Below, piece by piece: positions 1 to 8,040 of a stretch of 64,000 nt of DNA. Position numbers and translations under genes: made by a program. Position 1 is the stretch's first letter. Every line of letters begins with the position of its first letter. The DNA is from Limnoperna fortunei (taxonomy: Eukaryota; Mollusca; Bivalvia; Mytilida; Modiolidae). The notes beneath the pieces were generated by a model. It was not told the origin of the DNA, did not search any database, and saw only the letters and a program-made list of their open reading frames with translations. Location of the stretch: positions 37,986,067-38,050,066 of the forward strand of contig OX104120.1 in the NCBI GenBank assembly GCA_944474755.1, given 5' to 3'.

Positions 1-244
1 TAACTCTGTATTTTAAGTTTTAGTATACTAGTATTTTTGTAATGTATGTCTTCACACATTTAAAAATGCACGATTTTATTAAATTAGCTTTATTTTTCAG
101 AATTTTCAAGAGAGTCTACACATGCAGTGATTACATTTACATTGTACATGTGTTAGAACCCATTATTTTATATTAAACTTTGAGTAAGTATTCTTATAAG
201 TTACATGGAGCAGTAAGTGTACTACTCATTTGTCGTCATTATTG

Positions 245-1010
245 GTAGGCAATAATCCTATTGCTGTCACTTCATAATAAGCAATAATTCTATTGCTGTC
301 ATTACATAGTAAGCAATAATTCTATTGCTGTCATTACATAGTAAGCAATAATTCTATTGCTGTCATTACTTAGTAAGCAATAATTCTATTGCTGTCATTA
401 CTTGGTAAGCAATAATTCTATTGCTGTCATTACTTAGTAAGCAATAATTCTATTGCTGTCATTACTTAGTAAGCAATAAGTCTATTGCTGTCATTACTTA
501 GTAAGCAATAATTCTATTGCTGTCATTACTTGGTAAGCAATAATTCTATTGCTGTCATTACTTGGTAAGCAATAATTCTATTGCTGTCATTACTTAGTAA
601 GCAGTAATCCTATTGCTGTCATTACTTAGTAAGCAATAATTCTATTGCTGTAAGGACATTGTAAGCAATATTTCTATTGCTGTAGTTACATATAAGCAAT
701 AATTCTATTGCTGTAGTTAAATAGTTAACACTAATTATATTGCTGTAGTTAAATTATATGCAATAATTCTATTGCCGTAGTTATATTATATGCAATAATT
801 ATATTGCTGTAGTTACATAGTTAACATGGTTAACATTAATTCTATTGCTGTAGTTACAGAATAAGCAATAATTCTATTGCTGTAGGTACATAATAAGCAA
901 TAATTCTATTGCTGTAGGTACATATTAAGCAATAATTCTATTGCTGTGGTTACAACACAGAGATATTTATAATGATGTCATTACAAATTGAGCAAAAATT
1001 CTTTTGCTAG
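245..1010. repeat. 32-bp tandem array of palindromic units
   Basis: About 22 tandem copies of a 32-bp unit. Each contains the interrupted palindrome GCAATA-ATTC-TATTGC (6-bp arms, 4-nt loop) followed by a spacer such as TGTCATTACTTAGTAA. Copies from 300 to 650 are almost identical; from 660 on, the spacer drifts and spacing loosens while the palindrome core is kept. The array ends shortly before the Gag-like ORF of a DIRS-type element, so it may be part of that element's leader. Bases 1-244 hold nothing I recognise. It is not a CRISPR array: spacers are repeated, not unique, and the host is eukaryotic. Confidence 0.9.
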
Positions 1011-1325
1011 CTGTCATTATAAGAAGAGCAATATTTTCTATTGTGGCAAACCAGAGGTCAGTAATTTTATTGTCACGTTTATCGTTGCAGTAGATTTTTA
1101 TTTAAGCAATAATTTTATTGCTAGTTTAACTATACATATATGAGGCCAGGTATAATTATATACCCGTTATAACCCTCCTTGCGGTAATAATTTTATTACC
1201 AAGTGATTTAGGTAGATAGTCAATATTTTTATTGATTTATTTAATACATGGAGTAATAATTTTATTACACAATAAAGATATATTATTCACACATTGCAGC
1301 ATTTTTGCTTCATTTTATTACAGTC
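1011..1325. repeat. Degenerate palindromes leading to the DIRS-like ORF
   Basis: This is a continuation of the array in decayed form. Short interrupted palindromes of the type (G)GTAATAATTTTATTAC(C) occur near 1184-1201 and 1253-1269, at irregular spacing. The bases flanking AATAATTTTATT change but stay complementary, which is what is expected if the hairpin and not the exact sequence is maintained. No coding signal is seen. This is the likely 5' untranslated part of the retroelement downstream. Confidence 0.6.
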
Positions 1326-2102
1326 ATGGGCTCCAAACAGCCTCCAAGAAAACGAAGGCGAACGGCTAAAGCTAGCTCGACTATTGATGATAGGCATAAT
1401 GAGGTACAGGTGGAAGAACCAACTCCTACAAGCAATATTTTTAATAGACAAACCAATGATGAACTTGTGGCCGCATTAATACCAGTGTTGGTACCAGCTG
1501 TTACACAAGGAGTTGTATCTTCTTTAAGGGAGATGGGGATGATTAACCCAAATTTTCAAACCCAACAGTCAATTGCATCTAGTGTGAGCAATGAGAGAAA
1601 TGAAACGAACAGTGACGATGTTACTGATACCAATAAATGTAAAAGCATCAGCAGGCCATTAGGGCTGGGTATCGATGCCAAGACAAAAGGTAAAATTTGG
1701 GCAAATGAATATGTGGACATGTGCACTTTGTTAGGGATAAAAGATAAAAGTAAACGATGTTTTGAAATTCAGGAGCAACCAAATGGTGATTGTGTGATGA
1801 AATCTACATCAAAACAAGCCTTTGAGATAAGAAATGTTAACCAATGGGTCCAAGCTTTTCTTGTTTTTGTTGGGATTTATACAGAGAAAGATCCCAAAGA
1901 TACCCCAGCTTTAATGAAATATGGGGATATCATTCAGAAAATTGCAAAGAGTATGGGGGATGAAGCAGCCTTGTACTATGACAAAAATTTTAGGGAATGG
2001 AGATCTTCTAACCCTGAGGAATATCCTTGGGACAAATTAAATTCCGAGATACATAGTGAGGCTATGGCATTGGGATTAAATAAACAAAGACAGGTATTAT
2101 GA
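1326..2102 (+). CDS. DIRS-type Gag-like protein (ORF1), truncated by deletion
   Basis: The 258-codon ORF starts at the ATG at 1326 (MGSKQPPRKRRR), which gives a basic, nuclear-localisation-like N-terminus; the frame is open further upstream but only from a non-ATG codon. A low-complexity acidic/polar segment follows. The C-terminal part (about residues 110-250) has the pattern of DIRS Gag-like ORFs: a region around WVQAFLVFVGIY, then YYDKNFREW and a PWDKLNSEIH-like end. No zinc knuckle is seen. The last codons run directly into the reverse-transcriptase PFGLS region in another frame, so the true C-terminus of ORF1 and the start of the RT appear to have been deleted together near 2090-2096. 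The role, packaging of element RNA, is inferred from position and family. Confidence 0.7.
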   Translation: MGSKQPPRKRRRTAKASSTIDDRHNEVQVEEPTPTSNIFNRQTNDELVAALIPVLVPAVTQGVVSSLREMGMINPNFQTQQSIASSVSNERNETNSDDVTDTNKCKSISRPLGLGIDAKTKGKIWANEYVDMCTLLGIKDKSKRCFEIQEQPNGDCVMKSTSKQAFEIRNVNQWVQAFLVFVGIYTEKDPKDTPALMKYGDIIQKIAKSMGDEAALYYDKNFREWRSSNPEEYPWDKLNSEIHSEAMALGLNKQRQVL

Positions 2103-3144
2103 TAAGGTTTTACCCTTTGGTTTAAGCTATGCTTGTAAACTGTTCGAAGAAGTAAGTTCAGCTCTACACTGGATTTGTGAAAATAAAATGGGAATATCAG
2201 GGGAGTTAGTACATTTACTAGATGATTTTTTATGTGTAGGACCACCTGACTTAGCTTTAAGTCATAAAGATTTGGAAAAAATACAGTTTTTATTTAAGGA
2301 TCTAGGCGTTCCAATTAAGGTTGACAAAACAGTCCCCCCATGTACTTGTCTCACCTTTTTAGGCATTGAGTTGGATTCAGTTTTTATGGAAAAAAGGCTT
2401 CCCCTAGATAAATTAGAGAAAATTAAAAACCTCCTGACACACTATAAATCAAAGCAGTCAATTACTTTACAAGAAATTCAGTCCATTGTAGGCTTATTGA
2501 ACTTTGCATGTTCAGTTGTGAACCCAGGTCGCACATTTCTCAGACGTTTAATAGATTTATCAGTAGGTCTTGTGAAGCCTTTTCACCATAGAAGACTAAA
2601 CAAAGAGGCGAGAGCAGATCTCTCGGCTTGGTCTCTTTTTTGTAGATCATTTTAATGGCAAATCACTGCTCTTGTCGAATTTATGGAAAACCTCTGCCAC
2701 TCTGAATTTCTTTACAGACGCAAGCAATATTGGTTTTGGGGGCTTTTTTCAGAATTGCTACTTTTATGGTACTTGGCCGAGGGCATGGTTTGAAAATCAT
2801 ATTACAGTAAAAGAACTCTTTCCTATAGTGTTAGCAGTTGAGCTGTTTGCAAACAAGTTGGAAAATCAATGTGTAATACATTTGTATTTCATACTGACAA
2901 CCAAGCAGTTGCTTATATTCTTAATAAGCAATCTTCAAAAGATAAAAAGATCATGGTTTTGGTTCGACGTTTTATTTTACAGTGTTTGAAGCACAACATT
3001 TTGTTTATTGCAAAGCATTTGCCTGGTCATACTAATATTTTAGCTGATCATCTTTCTCGTCAACAGATCACTCAGTTCCTAGAGAAGTTCAATCAACAGA
3101 ACCCAACAATCTGCCATTTCAAAGAGAGCAGCCTGGTGTTCTGA
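2092..3144 (+). pseudogene. DIRS-type reverse transcriptase/RNase H, 5'-deleted and frameshifted
   Basis: The reading frame opens inside the RT domain at YYDKVLPFGLS (2095 on) and continues to the catalytic LLDDFL box near 2215-2232, the DIRS form of the YxDD motif. RT motifs upstream of PFGL are missing. The frame stops at 2655; RNase H continues in a second frame (FFTDASNIGFGGF, about 2705 on) and switches again near 2870 (HTDNQAVAYIL, then HLPGHTNILADHLSR). The acidic residues of RNase H (D of TDAS, E of KELF, D of TDN, D of LADHLS) are all visible across frames. The copy cannot make a functional enzyme as it stands. Assembly errors could explain single frameshifts but not the missing RT half. 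Confidence 0.85.
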
Positions 3145-4075
3145 TTGCAATAGCCTCTGATTTAATTCATCATTCAATTGCCCCCTCAACACATGCCACA
3201 TATACAAGGGCTTTGGAACATTATAAACAGTTCAGCAGAGAATATGGCATTACTAAGGCAAACTTCCCGGCATCAGTTGAAGACATTGTTTTGTTCATTT
3301 CTTATTGTTTTTCACATAACATGGCGTCATCCTCAGTCTCTACATTTATATCTGCTCTTAGCTTTCAACATAAAATAAAAAATATTCCAGATACTACTTC
3401 AAATTTCTTAGTGAAAAAATGTCTTCAAGGGTATAACAACAAAATGGGCAAAGCAGACTCTCGCTTACCTATCACGCAGCATATTTAAAAAAAAAACTGT
3501 GTAAATCCCTAGAATTCACAGCTTCATCTGCCTATGTTAGAACAATGATCAAAAGTATGTTTTTGCTAGCGTTCCATTGCTTTTTACGAATTGGGGAATT
3601 CACCTATTCAAACATCTCTAGTAATAATTCTCATTTGTTGCAGACAGGTGCAATCCATTTTTTATTTAATGATTCTTCTAAAATACCTTTTGCGTTTGAA
3701 GTTCACATGGAAAGCTACAAACATAGTAAGGGGAGATCTCACAATATGTGCATACAGTCAAATAAAACCCATTGCAGTATCTGCCCTGTTATGTCTTTAT
3801 GGTCTTATTTTCAAGTACGTAAACCTGTATCAGGACCACTTTTCACTTTTCTGGATGGGACCCCAGTATCAAGAAAATATTTTACGGATCAATTAAAATT
3901 GTCCCTTGTTTGGTGTGGCCTTGACCCAAACAAATATAAAAGCCACAGTTTCAGAATAGGTGCAGCTACAACAGCTTTTGCAATGGGTATATCAGAGCAA
4001 AATATTAGAGAAATGGGCAGATGGTCTTCTGATGCAATGAAAAAGTACATTAGGGTCCCAATGTTAACTTTCTAA
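3145..4075 (+). pseudogene. Tyrosine recombinase of the DIRS-like element, frameshifted
   Basis: The N-terminal SAM-like part reads STHATYTRALEHYKQF (about 3190-3230) in one frame up to about 3485. A run of ten A at 3488-3497 and a stop break it, and the catalytic part continues in another frame from 3545. There LRIGEF gives the first catalytic Arg, HSFRIGAATT gives the His-x-x-Arg box (about 3942-3960), and GRWSSDAMKKYIR gives the Trp and the nucleophilic Tyr (about 4015-4050). This set of residues defines a tyrosine recombinase, which in DIRS elements integrates a circular DNA intermediate. It is placed 3' of RNase H as usual for the family. The catalytic box is well preserved although the frame is broken, which suggests fairly recent death. 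Confidence 0.85.
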
Positions 4076-4985
4076 CAGGGTTATTTTTCCAAGTCGACAA
4101 CTTAGGTTTGTTACTTGTACATACATGTAAGGGTTTGAGATGTATTCTTAGAAGTTCGGGTATGATCATGGTGACAGAAGCATCTGATCAGTTATTATAT
4201 TTCTTACATTTTATTTGATGTCTCATTTTTAAGGTCAATAATATTTTATGATCATGGTGACAGAAGCATCTGATCATGTGTTTTTTTTTGTATTTTTGTT
4301 ATCTGTTATATTTCAGCATAATTTTGAGTTTGCTATCAATTTATTGACAGTAGTATATTATGCTTTTGTGTACTATACTATGCTCAACATACTTGTATGT
4401 TATTTGTGTTGATTTTTATTTTTTCTTTGTATGTGCACATGATCATGGTGACAGAAGCATCTGATCTTGCAATAGCACATGTTGTATGAATCTGCAGGTC
4501 TATTAGATCACATTTTAATTACAATACACTTTAATAGATATTAAGTCAAATGAACAGTATTAGCCATTCAGTATTATGACTCACCATGTAGTGTAGAGTA
4601 TATTGTGTTTGTGGTTAGGTAGTTGGACAATCAAAATAAGGTTGTATTTCATTTTATTTTCCCGTCCACATTGCACACTTGGGTTGGGTGGGGTCACTGT
4701 CTAGGCCATTTCCTATCCAGTTGTGGCATTTTTCACTTTTACCCACCTTTGATGTTATGTGTTAACCTTTTGTTAGAAATTTTTTAGTACGCAGCACTAC
4801 GTAGTCATTTTTTAAAAAGACATTTACTTGTAAACAGGTAGTGCTGTTTTTACTTGTGAGATGTTTCTTTTGTCATTTAAGAAAATAAATGACCTTTTCA
4901 ATTTCAATTGTGTTTTTTGTTGCAAGCCTTCAGTATAACATCAAACAGAGCACCCCAAGTGTGTTATGGAACATAGGAGATGTGC
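4076..4985 (+). other. 3' untranslated region of the DIRS-like element
   Basis: No ORF of note. It holds the three near-palindromic repeats (separate entry), an AATAAA at 4884-4889 followed by a T-rich stretch, and a short lead into the tRNA array. The terminal repeat of the element was looked for and not found. Confidence 0.5.
4162..4466. repeat. Three dispersed copies of a 27-bp near-palindromic motif
   Basis: Copies lie at 4162-4190, 4248-4276 and 4439-4466. Each begins ATGATCATGGTGACAG and ends AAGCATCTGATC, so its ends (TGATCA) are inverted copies of each other. The copies are essentially identical while the sequence between them is not, and spacing is irregular (86 and 191 bp). They lie in the 3' untranslated part of the DIRS-like element. 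Confidence 0.9.
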
Positions 4986-5111
4986 ATAAATAAAGTAAAA
5001 CTACAAAATTGTAGGATGTTTTCAAGCAAATAGAAAATCAACTACACTAGCAGAAAAATGCTACATGCGATAACCTGCTTAAATATATTAAATTGACAAT
5101 GTCGTATTTAA

Positions 5112-5182
5112 GCGCCGCTGATGTAGTGGTATCATGCAAGATTCCCATTCTTGCGACCCGGGTTCGATTCCCGGGAGGCGCA
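5112..5182 (+). tRNA. tRNA-Gly(CCC), diverged copy
   Basis: 71 nt with anticodon CCC in a TTCCCAT loop and an intact T-arm. It differs from the intact copies at two places: CTGATG in place of CTGGTG in the D arm, and AGGCGC in place of CGGCGC in the 3' acceptor strand, giving one acceptor mismatch. It is possibly a weak gene or pseudogene. Confidence 0.8.
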
Positions 5183-5730
5183 GATATTTTTTACATAGTT
5201 TATACATATTTTTGTGTTTCATTTCAACATGCAGTTGTTTCAATGCTTCCGGTCAGGCAGGAAAAACAAATGTCTATTAGAAAAATAACAACGACATCGA
5301 AAACTTGAATATGAAATATATGCTTAATCTTATTTACTGAGGAAAACAGACACACAGAATTGGCTGCAGTTGTTATTCTAGTTTTTTTTTCAGTTCTACC
5401 GAAAACCATTTGATCAATTTATAAACATGTGTTGTGAAGTTTTTAAAAGTTGTATTCTCTATTTGAAAGGTATCAGTTTGTGGCTACAAAGAAATACATT
5501 CCCTAATTATTCATTAAAAGAAAATTTGTAAGACAGAAATACCTGTTAGCGCTTATTTCAGTTTAGCTTCCTTTCTGATTTGCAAATGTTTTGGTTTCTT
5601 TTTTCTTTTTTCAATATTTACGATATATGTCTATGTAGTCTTGAAACTTTTTCAGTACATGCATCAAGGGGAAAAAGAATCAATTTATAGCTGATGAAGA
5701 TATACTACATTAAGCGAACGCATTATCAAA

Positions 5731-5805
5731 GCCCCTATCTGAGCTCAGTGGTTAGAGCACTGGTCTCGTAAACCAGGGGTCGTGAGTTCGACTCTCACTG
5801 GGGCA
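5731..5805 (+). pseudogene. tRNA-Thr(CGT) pseudogene
   Basis: The anticodon arm (CTCGTAA loop) and T-arm match the intact Thr copies, but there are three extra bases between acceptor and D arm (TATCTGAGCTCAG) and one G is missing from the 3' acceptor strand, so the acceptor stem and A box are damaged. Confidence 0.8.
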
Positions 5806-5975
5806 AATTTGCTAATTTTTTACACTCAATTTCTATACCGGAGAATTTGACATATATAAAGTAAAACTACAAAATTGTAGGATGTTTTCAAGCAAATAGA
5901 AAATCAACTACACTAGCAGAAAAATGCTACATGCGATAACCTGCTTAAATATATTAAATTGACAATGTCGTTTAA

Positions 5976-6046
5976 GCGCCGCTGGTGTAGTGGTATCATG
6001 CAAGATTCCCATTCTTGCGACCCGGGTTCGATTCCCGGGCGGCGCA
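5976..6046 (+). tRNA. tRNA-Gly(CCC), intact
   Basis: 71 nt; full cloverleaf with acceptor GCGCCGC/GCGGCGC, anticodon CCC, T-loop TTCGATT and discriminator A, followed by an oligo-T terminator. To my recollection it matches the vertebrate tRNA-Gly(CCC) sequence, as expected for this conserved gene. Confidence 0.95.
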
Positions 6047-6506
6047 AATATTTTTTACATAGTTTATACATATTTTTGTGTTTCATTTCAACGTGCAGTT
6101 GTTTCAATGCCTCCGGTCAGGCAGGAAAATCAAATGTCTATTAGAAAAATAACAACGACATCGAAATCTTGAATATGAAATATATGCTTAATCTTATTTA
6201 CTGAGGAAAACAGACAGACAGAATTGGCTGCAGTTGTTATTCTAGTTTTTTTCCAGTTCTACCGAAAACCATTGGAACAATTTATAACATGTGTTGTGAA
6301 GTTTTTTAAAGTTTTATTCTCTATTTGAAAGATATAAATTTGTGGCTACCACGTGGTGGCTACAAAGAAATGCATTCCCTAATTATTCATTAAAAGAAAA
6401 TTTGTAAGGCAGAAAAACTGGAGGATCGAACGCACCCTTGATGACAGCAGGTGTTTGAATGTCGTGGAGAATAATTTCTAATTATATAAGGATTTTACTG
6501 GGATAC

Positions 6507-7220
6507 TGTCACCGGCAATATATATGTTATTAGTTTAATTTAATTATTAAGATTGTACAATTGATATTTGTTTTCATAGTTCATCTATTTCATTGTATCA
6601 TACAGTCATTACGTATTTTTATCATTTCGTCATTTACTCATTGACTAGTGACGTATTACAATATGGACGACAGGACTGGGTTATACAATAGCTTTCGCGC
6701 GCTAACTGCACGGGCACTGCATGCATATCGTTTTCTACTACACAATATAAATAAAGAATGTGTACAATATTTACTGCCACTCCATATAAGAACATCGGCC
6801 GACGTAAGTCGCCGAGTATTTCAGGTATGACAAATTCTTTATTACTATTTTTGCAAAAGGGTTATTAAAGTAAAGTTAAATCAAAGTCATTTTAAATGTT
6901 TTATATAATTTGGTTTATTTTATTACTTAGAGATTGTTTAAAGAAATACAGTTTAAAATAAAAGTTTTAGGTATCCATTTATATTTAGGAGCAGGCAAAG
7001 ATAATTTTAATCATTGAATATTTCAATTGATAAATATGTCAGTTTATTTACAAAGAATATATAAACTTCGTCATTGTATTATGGTTTATTTCAGGCATTG
7101 TATGTTTCCTGAATATTGTGTAAAATGTTAACTATATATTTCAGATTAATAAAAAAAAATAATAATATTGGACGTTGCATTTATATGAGCAGTCATATAC
7201 ACGAAAAATCTACTGCGACA
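6507..7220 (+). repeat. 5' LTR
   Basis: It starts TGTCACCGGCAATATATATG and ends GCGACA (TG...CA), 714 bp. A TATATAT lies near 6517. It contains an ORF exon with a splice donor (6663-6824), and the polyadenylation signal AATAAA overlaps an A run near 7148. The primer site begins two bases after its end. Confidence 0.9.
6663..6824 (+). CDS. LTR-internal 54-codon exon with splice donor (5' copy)
   Basis: An ATG (MDDRTGLYNSF...) opens 54 codons with no stop, ending RRVFQ at CAG|GTATGA. A second, stronger-looking donor, GAC|GTAAGT, lies at 6804, also in phase 0. Unspliced, the frame stops a few bases past the donor. The best acceptor before gag is TATTTTGCAG|GAATTA at 7880; splicing there would add 26 codons and a stop at 7959-7961, making an 80-residue peptide upstream of gag. 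The peptide is basic and Arg/Leu-rich with no signal peptide or known motif. The same exon is repeated exactly in the 3' LTR. Splicing is inferred from consensus sites and reading phase, not shown. Confidence 0.5.
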
Positions 7221-7222
7221 TT

Positions 7223-7241
7223 TGGAGGTTCCACCGAGATT
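7223..7241 (+). promoter_or_regulatory. Primer binding site, tRNA-Gln
   Basis: TGGAGGTTCCACCGAGATT, two bases after the 5' LTR, is complementary to the 3' end of animal tRNA-Gln (3'-terminal CCA, discriminator T, the acceptor strand of the GGTTCCA-type Gln tRNA and the T stem). It would prime minus-strand DNA synthesis. Confidence 0.85.
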
Positions 7242-7880
7242 ACCATCGTCCAAAGACTACGGCTGACGTTTCTGATGTCCCTAGATGTCCTTTGATATCA
7301 ACACTTCTACAGCTGGTAAAATATGTCCGGACCAAGGAAGTAATAGTACCCGGTATAGACGGATGGTGGATATAAAGCTATTCTCATATCACCATGTAGT
7401 ATTATCTTGAGAATATTATATATAATTAATTTATATGACCGCTGAGAAGTACATTTATTATCTACGTTCTTTGTGGAAAAAGTTATTCAAGAAGTAATCG
7501 TTCTTGTAGATGCGCATAACTTATTTGGATTTAGTTTTGTTTCAATTATTTGAAATGTTCAACATTTAATTATTGGAAAAGTGATTTTACTAAGATATTC
7601 ATTATCGACATTAAAGGATGAAGTTTATCCGATACCTGTAAAGGATCGTAACCGTAATTTGTGTATTGCCGGTACAAGTCCGTCCGTGCAGTCATACTTC
7701 ATTAAACATAATATGAGACGTCTATTGTCCAGCAACGGCGAACAGTAATTACGTAATAAACTGTGTAAAGTTTATAAATATTTATACTTTAAAGAACTTT
7801 TAATTATTTTGTATTTTATATTATATGTATTCTATTTATATTATATATAAATATATTAATTTTCTATTGATATTTTGCAG
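7242..7880 (+). other. Leader/putative intron between LTR and gag
   Basis: No conserved ORF. The sequence is AT-rich, becoming very AT-rich toward 7860, and ends in a pyrimidine-rich acceptor TTTCTATTGATATTTTGCAG at 7861-7880. It would be removed with the 3' part of the LTR if the LTR donor at 6824 is used. Confidence 0.5.
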
Positions 7881-7961
7881 GAATTATCACAGCACAATCA
7901 CTCAGCACAGGCACAATTAACAAATTTACACAGGTTACAGCGATATACGACTGACATTTGA
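7881..7961 (+). CDS. Putative second exon of the LTR peptide, before gag
   Basis: After the acceptor at 7880 there are 26 codons in phase 0 with the LTR exon (ELSQHNHSAQ...TTDI) and a TGA at 7959-7961; gag starts 79 bases further on. It is Gln/His-rich. If used, it makes the gag mRNA carry an upstream ORF. No homology recognised. Confidence 0.35.
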   Translation, partial: ELSQHNHSAQAQLTNLHRLQRYTTDI

Positions 7962-8040
7962 GTTATCATTTTCATTTCATTATCTTTCATTTTCATTTCA
8001 TTATCATCTTTATTTTCATTGATATTTGTTGTAACTTAAG

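Larger units (their letters stand above)
1250..4900 (+). mobile_element. Decayed DIRS-like tyrosine-recombinase retrotransposon
   Basis: The order is Gag-like ORF, reverse transcriptase, RNase H, then tyrosine recombinase, which is the order of DIRS-type elements; Ty3-type elements carry an integrase instead. The reverse transcriptase lacks its N-terminal half and at least four frame changes or stops break the RT, RNase H and recombinase frames, so the copy is dead as a whole. Outer limits are approximate: I could not identify the inverted or split direct repeats typical of the group. An AATAAA at 4884-4889 lies near the likely 3' end, and tRNA-array sequence starts at about 4986. The 32-bp array upstream and the near-palindromic repeats downstream may belong to it. 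Confidence 0.8.
4986..6415 (+). repeat. tRNA-Thr/tRNA-Gly tandem array, first block
   Basis: This is the first part of an array built of units of about 865 bp, each with one tRNA-Thr(CGT) and one tRNA-Gly(CCC) about 245 bp apart, on the + strand. Conserved AT-rich spacers separate them. Each gene has an oligo-T run just downstream. A TATA-like AAATATATTAAA lies about 30-45 bp ahead of each Gly gene. The block stops at about 6415 in the spacer, where a 10.4-kb insertion begins. Confidence 0.9.

Noticed and set aside
245..1010. CRISPR-like regular array
   Set aside because: Spacers are repeats of one another, the unit is a plain 32-bp tandem repeat, and the DNA is eukaryotic; no cas genes.
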